22,475 nucleotides of DNA from a virus. The DNA is taken from positions 1 to 22,475 of IMG/VR virus record IMGVR_UViG_3300046515_000115; one strand, given 5' to 3'. The notes under the pieces were generated by a model that worked only from the letters and a program-made list of their open reading frames with translations, had not been told where the DNA came from and searched no databases. A program made the position numbers and the translations under genes. This document shows, in pieces, positions 21,894 through 22,475 of this stretch; the first letter of the stretch is position 1, and each line of letters begins with the position of its first letter.

Positions 21894-22475
21894 ACTATCT
21901 CCATTATGAAGAGGGACTGAAAAATCCAGATGATCAAAGCACAACTTCTTCCCATCCAGAACCTTGGCACCGGGCACGCGGCCTGCGTCAACTAGCGCGA
22001 TGTGATTGCCGCGCATATTGGTTTGGACTACTTCATAAGCAACGCCGTCAAAAACGCCGGTTTGCATGAGGAAGTCGCAGGTGTAGCCCAGAGACAAATC
22101 CTTCTTTCCGCTGTTCAGATCGGCCTGCATCTGACGCGTGAAAATCTTGAGGTCGCCGCGCGTCCAGGGCGAGTCGTATCCAACGTTGAAGAGCACGCCG
22201 TCGATGCCGTAGTCTTCCGGCGCGGTCGCACTTTCGTCGCCTTGGAAGCCGCTCAACATCTCGTGATCGTTGATCAGCGGAACCTCTTGCAAGGTCGCGA
22301 GCAATTCAGGATCACTAACTGCCGACTCAGGGCGAAACACGTTGACGATGCGGTTTGGATCGCCTTCTTTCAAACCGATCTGTGCAGCTGAATACTGGAA
22401 GATGCCGAACGACGAGATGGGGCACGCCTTGACGAGAAGGAATCCGTTCTGATCTTGTTGGCGCGCTGAGGTTGG
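20979..22475 (-). CDS. Prohead protease-scaffold fusion, DUF2213-type (5' end outside the window)
   Basis: Processes the scaffold and other head proteins before DNA packaging. The frame stays open to the right edge: upstream of a TTG at 22373 it continues with FLLVKACPISSFGIFQYSAA, which is typical DUF2213 sequence, so the true start lies outside. Candidate catalytic residues of an assemblin-like serine protease are His (PLINDHEML, 22263-22265), Ser (LSLGYTCDF, 22092-22094) and His (RGNHIALVDAG, 22002-22004). After about 21893 the protein becomes an Ala/Gly/Glu-rich, probably disordered scaffold, closing with helical, charged segments (SFHADLALKGRFIDRLSKVV). Protease and scaffold are thus one polypeptide, with a second start inside. 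Active-site assignment is inferred from motif position. Confidence 0.85.
   Translation of the reverse strand, partial: PTSARQQDQNGFLLVKACPISSFGIFQYSAAQIGLKEGDPNRIVNVFRPESAVSDPELLATLQEVPLINDHEMLSGFQGDESATAPEDYGIDGVLFNVGYDSPWTRGDLKIFTRQMQADLNSGKKDLSLGYTCDFLMQTGVFDGVAYEVVQTNMRGNHIALVDAGRVPGAKVLDGKKLCFDHLDFSVPLHNGDSMKRKGKALDSSVVAQLQAQLKALLPTFEQFLSEEATEPAHQEGAEAGAAGAEAGTANAAAAGETGSAATGAEGGAMGSETGTGEVAAEPTAQGAAAGGEEGEEDAGAAGAEGAGGEAAGGEGGAAQLISQLEAILAQLKQVAGGAASGDEGEGANGAAEEGTDTVEGLEGTAREGEDEGNGATGEQGSASEGPAAGKHTGADAALRSFHADLALKGRFIDRLSKVVGAFDGAMDLASATSRDVVLYGVKKLKLKVAKGQESFALDAYLTGLEAARKSNATSVQSKRTADAALQEVPAIDAYFKE

Noticed and set aside
20343-21920. Long plus-strand open frame (525 codons) opposite scaffold and cement genes
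   Set aside because: Antisense to well-supported genes; Arg/Cys/His-rich shadow made by GC-rich codon bias of the low-complexity scaffold.
1-22475. tRNA genes, CRISPR arrays, insertion sequences, attachment sites, integrase
   Set aside because: Read for on both strands; nothing recognisable was found, though weak att-type repeats cannot be excluded by eye.

Overview
The window is an internal piece of a tailed-phage genome (or a prophage) with myovirus morphology. It carries a contractile tail sheath, a tube, a baseplate set (plug, gp25-like, hub, spike, J-like, DUF2612-like) and a head module built on a DUF2184-type major capsid protein. Base composition is moderately GC-rich. No integrase, tRNA, CRISPR or bacterial housekeeping gene is visible. 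The host cannot be named from this sequence; a proteobacterium is plausible from the families and the GC-rich codon use.

Layout. Almost everything lies on the minus strand and reads right to left. From the right edge: (i) head module, 22475-18607: a DUF2213-type prohead protease open at the right edge with a scaffold nested in its 3' half, a Gp24-like cement protein, the major capsid protein, a rho-independent terminator and a small hypothetical protein; (ii) connector/neck module, 18603-16672: DUF4054 connector, collar-like protein, neck/tail terminator-like protein and tail-completion-like protein; (iii) sheath and tube, 16659-14596; (iv) inner baseplate, 14590-11996: plug, gp25-like wedge, a 62-aa protein, a second tube-like paralogue and a pair of related 187/211-aa proteins; (v) a tail fibre with a 53-aa partner (11999-10075), then a chaperone-like protein, a tape measure with a lytic transglycosylase domain and a hub; (vi) a second chaperone-like protein, spike, J-like protein, DUF2612-like protein and a tail-collar fibre with five HxH metal-site motifs; (vii) a GH19 endolysin. 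This operon ends at a very strong terminator (811-857).

The left 0.8 kb is on the plus strand: the 3' part of an ATP-dependent DNA ligase, open at the left edge, and a 39-aa lipoprotein. They converge on the tail operon at the shared hairpin.

Regulatory structure. Most genes overlap or abut (ATGA, TAATG, TAAATG junctions), so translational coupling is widespread. The few real gaps each hold structure: a terminator after the capsid gene, a hairpin after the fibre partner gene, and two promoter-like leaders (before the tube and before the spike) with the same spacing TTGGnA-N15-TATAAT-N13-GGAG-N6-ATG. I see no new defence or anti-defence system. The most notable points are the paired leaders, the paralogous tube and baseplate genes, the nested scaffold, the small gene hidden behind the fibre and the convergent lysis/ligase junction.
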